A stretch of DNA of 64,000 bases, taken from NCBI RefSeq assembly GCF_000505665.1, contig NC_023033.1:620001-684000 (forward strand). The letters are read 5' to 3'. Below the pieces are notes generated by a model. That model ran no database searches. It was not told the DNA's origin and worked only from the letters and a program-made list of their open reading frames with translations. How positions within the stretch are numbered: position 1 is the first letter of the stretch; every line of letters begins with the position of its first letter. Origin of the DNA: Thermosynechococcus sp. NK55a. GTDB lineage: Bacteria > Cyanobacteriota > Cyanobacteriia > Thermosynechococcales > Thermosynechococcaceae. This document shows, piece by piece, positions 62,633-64,000 of the stretch. The position numbers were made by a program, and so were the translations under genes.

Positions 62633-63130
62633 GTGGAAAGATTTCACTTGTCTCAGTCTGAACATCGCCAACACCCCCAAACGCAACCCCCCTCCCTGAG
62701 TGTGGCGAATGCCTACCTGCTGTGGTGTTTGAGCCTCGTCGGGGTCTGCGGCCTGCAACGCTTTTATGTCGGGCAGCCCCTAGTGGGTCTGTTGTACCTA
62801 GTCACCTTCGGCGTCTGTGGTGTCGGTCAATTCATTGATCTGTTTCTGATTCCAGGGCTGGTGGATCGCCACAAAACCTACCTGCGGGGACGCTATCTAA
62901 CAGCAGAGAAGGACCCTGACCTCAGCCCTGCCTCTGGTAGATCGATACACCGTTTACTGCAAGTCGCAAAAGAACATGGGGGCGTTCTCTCAGCAGCCCA
63001 AGTAGCCCTCTATACCCATCTAGATCCCCAAACAGTCGAGGAATTGCTCTTTGAGGCTCAGCGACTCGGCTATGCCACAGTATTCAATGACCCCGAGACA
63101 GGGGCAGTGCGCTATCGCTTTGATGTCTAG
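62633..63130 (+). CDS. TM2-domain membrane protein
   Basis: A 165-residue protein starting with GTG 62633 (MERFHLSQSEHRQ). Residues about 25-80 are a TM2 domain: two helices with LVGVCGLQRFYVGQPLVGLL between, containing the GxxRFYxG motif. The C-terminal 70 residues (LLQVAKEHGGVLSAAQVALY, VEELLFEAQRLGYA) look like a winged-helix domain, as in other cyanobacterial TM2 proteins. Function unknown. cbiG begins 3 bp after its stop. Confidence 0.75.
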   Translation: MERFHLSQSEHRQHPQTQPPSLSVANAYLLWCLSLVGVCGLQRFYVGQPLVGLLYLVTFGVCGVGQFIDLFLIPGLVDRHKTYLRGRYLTAEKDPDLSPASGRSIHRLLQVAKEHGGVLSAAQVALYTHLDPQTVEELLFEAQRLGYATVFNDPETGAVRYRFDV

Positions 63131-63133
63131 TTC

Positions 63134-64000
63134 ATGCTGCCCTTAGACCCGTTTCAACCCATGGGGGCGATCGCCACCACTTCCCAGGGACTGGCTCAAC
63201 TCCAGCGCATTGTTGATGTAGGCATTCCCCTCAGCATTTGGGTCTCGCCCCAGTTAGGTGCCCACCGCCCCGTACAAACCTACGAGGGTCCTCTGGCAGC
63301 CCATTTACAGAAACACTGGTGCCACTATCGCGCTTGGATCTTTGCCTTGGCCTGCGGTGCTGTGGTGCGGTTAATCTCACCCCTGTTGACCCACAAAAGC
63401 CAGGATCCGGCGGTTTGCGTTCTTTCTGAGAATGGCCAATGGATCGTGAGTTTGCTGGGGGGGCATAGTGCGGGGGGCGATCGCCTCTGTCACATCCTCA
63501 GTGCTACCCTTGGCGCAACACCAATTCTCACAGGGGCAAGTTATAGCCAAGGCTACTTTGCCGTGGATACTTGGGGAACAGCCTTGGGGTGGCAACGGGG
63601 GGCAGGAGACTGGCATGCGATCGCCAGCCAACAGGCGCAGGGAAAGGCGCTGCAAGTGTATCAAACCTGCGGTAGCGCTTTGTGGCGCACAGGTCTCAGT
63701 TCAGACCAGCCCCTTGAGTTAGTCAGCACCCCACCCCTAGAAAATGCGGTGTGGATTACCGAAAAAGTGTTACCCTCCTCTGTGACCTCAGGGGTAGCTT
63801 GGCATCCACGGGTTCTGTGGCTAGGTATTGGCTGTGAACGGGGAACATCGGCAGCCCTGATCCAGCACGCCATTGATCAGACCCTTGCCCAAGCGAGACT
63901 CAGCCCCCTCGCGATCGCCGGCCTTGCCAGTATTGATCGCAAAGCCGATGAAGTGGGGTTATGTCAAGTGGCTAAGGCGCACGATTGGCCCAGCCGCTGG
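63134..64000 (+). CDS. cbiG: Cobalt-precorrin-5A hydrolase CbiG (3' truncated; possibly CbiG-CobJ fusion)
   Basis: The frame opens at ATG 63134 and runs, without a stop, to the window edge (289 codons). IFALACGAVVRLISPLLTHK, AVCVLSENGQWIVSLLGGHS and GGDRLCHILSATLGATPILT are the CbiG N-terminal and middle domains. LWLGIGCERGTSAALIQHAI starts the C-terminal CbiG domain. CbiG opens the lactone ring of cobalt-precorrin-5A in anaerobic-type B12 synthesis. In many cyanobacteria it is fused to CobJ/CbiH; the fusion would lie beyond the window. It is coupled to the TM2 gene. Confidence 0.9.
   Translation, partial: MLPLDPFQPMGAIATTSQGLAQLQRIVDVGIPLSIWVSPQLGAHRPVQTYEGPLAAHLQKHWCHYRAWIFALACGAVVRLISPLLTHKSQDPAVCVLSENGQWIVSLLGGHSAGGDRLCHILSATLGATPILTGASYSQGYFAVDTWGTALGWQRGAGDWHAIASQQAQGKALQVYQTCGSALWRTGLSSDQPLELVSTPPLENAVWITEKVLPSSVTSGVAWHPRVLWLGIGCERGTSAALIQHAIDQTLAQARLSPLAIAGLASIDRKADEVGLCQVAKAHDWPSRW

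Noticed and set aside
1-64000. tRNA, rRNA or CRISPR arrays
   Set aside because: I looked for T-arm words (GGTTCGA/GTTCGAA) in gaps and for regularly spaced repeats. Nothing formed a convincing gene or array; a covariance-model search would be needed to be sure.

Overview
The window reads as chromosome of a thermophilic unicellular cyanobacterium, most like Thermosynechococcus. The evidence is the thylakoid protein Thf1/Psb29, a CruA-type lycopene cyclase, an NDH-2, the aldehyde-deformylating oxygenase/acyl-ACP reductase alkane pair, a monomeric B12-dependent ribonucleotide reductase, and dense HIP1 octamers (GCGATCGC) in the housekeeping parts. The genus is an inference from gene content, not a database match.

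Left core (1-7.5 kb): the end of aspS, a GGCT-family protein, a minus-strand pair (unknown protein and cruA), ruvC, then a compact minus-strand series thf1 - HAD phosphatase - ndbB-like NDH-2, and a DUF309 protein.

Accessory island (about 7.6-22.7 kb): an IS481-type transposase remnant followed by an all-minus-strand surface-polysaccharide locus. It carries glycosyltransferases (GT4, GT2, GT25, GT10 and GT11 fucosyltransferases), SAM and FkbM methyltransferases, a DUF268 protein, a Wzx-like flippase, a left-handed beta-helix acetyltransferase and a UDP-glucuronate decarboxylase. HIP1 is nearly absent here, base composition changes in blocks, and about half the genes are broken, mostly by single-base indels: GT25, GT2, DUF268, GT10 (twice), flippase (at least four times), a deleted decarboxylase and several truncated methyltransferases. 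It looks like a laterally acquired mosaic that is being inactivated.

Right core (22.9-64 kb): two paralogous FHA-ABC half-transporters (22.9 and 36.5 kb) flank polA, an M16 peptidase, cobS, comF, a universal stress protein, bioF and a response regulator. Then come argD, nrdJ, a zinc-ribbon/pentapeptide Ser/Thr kinase, yqeK, an ABC-2 permease, a Tat-exported pseudo-orthocaspase, phoU, branched-chain/neutral amino-acid transport genes (natD-natA), dnaG, pfkA, miaB, grpE, the alkane cluster ado-aar-accA-SDR, folE, a TM2 protein and the start of cbiG. Functional links visible locally are fatty-acid supply to alkanes (accA with aar/ado), corrinoid synthesis (cobS, cbiG) with its consumer nrdJ, and pThr-binding FHA transporters in the same window as a Ser/Thr kinase (the last link is inference).

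Most interesting signals: the frameshift-ridden polysaccharide island, a recurrent class of exact two-copy short tandem duplications at gene edges, FHA transporters with a Cys/Pro-rich loop, an orthocaspase with both catalytic residues replaced, and a C7 tract that appears to shift the folE N-terminus. No tRNA, rRNA or CRISPR array was recognised by eye.
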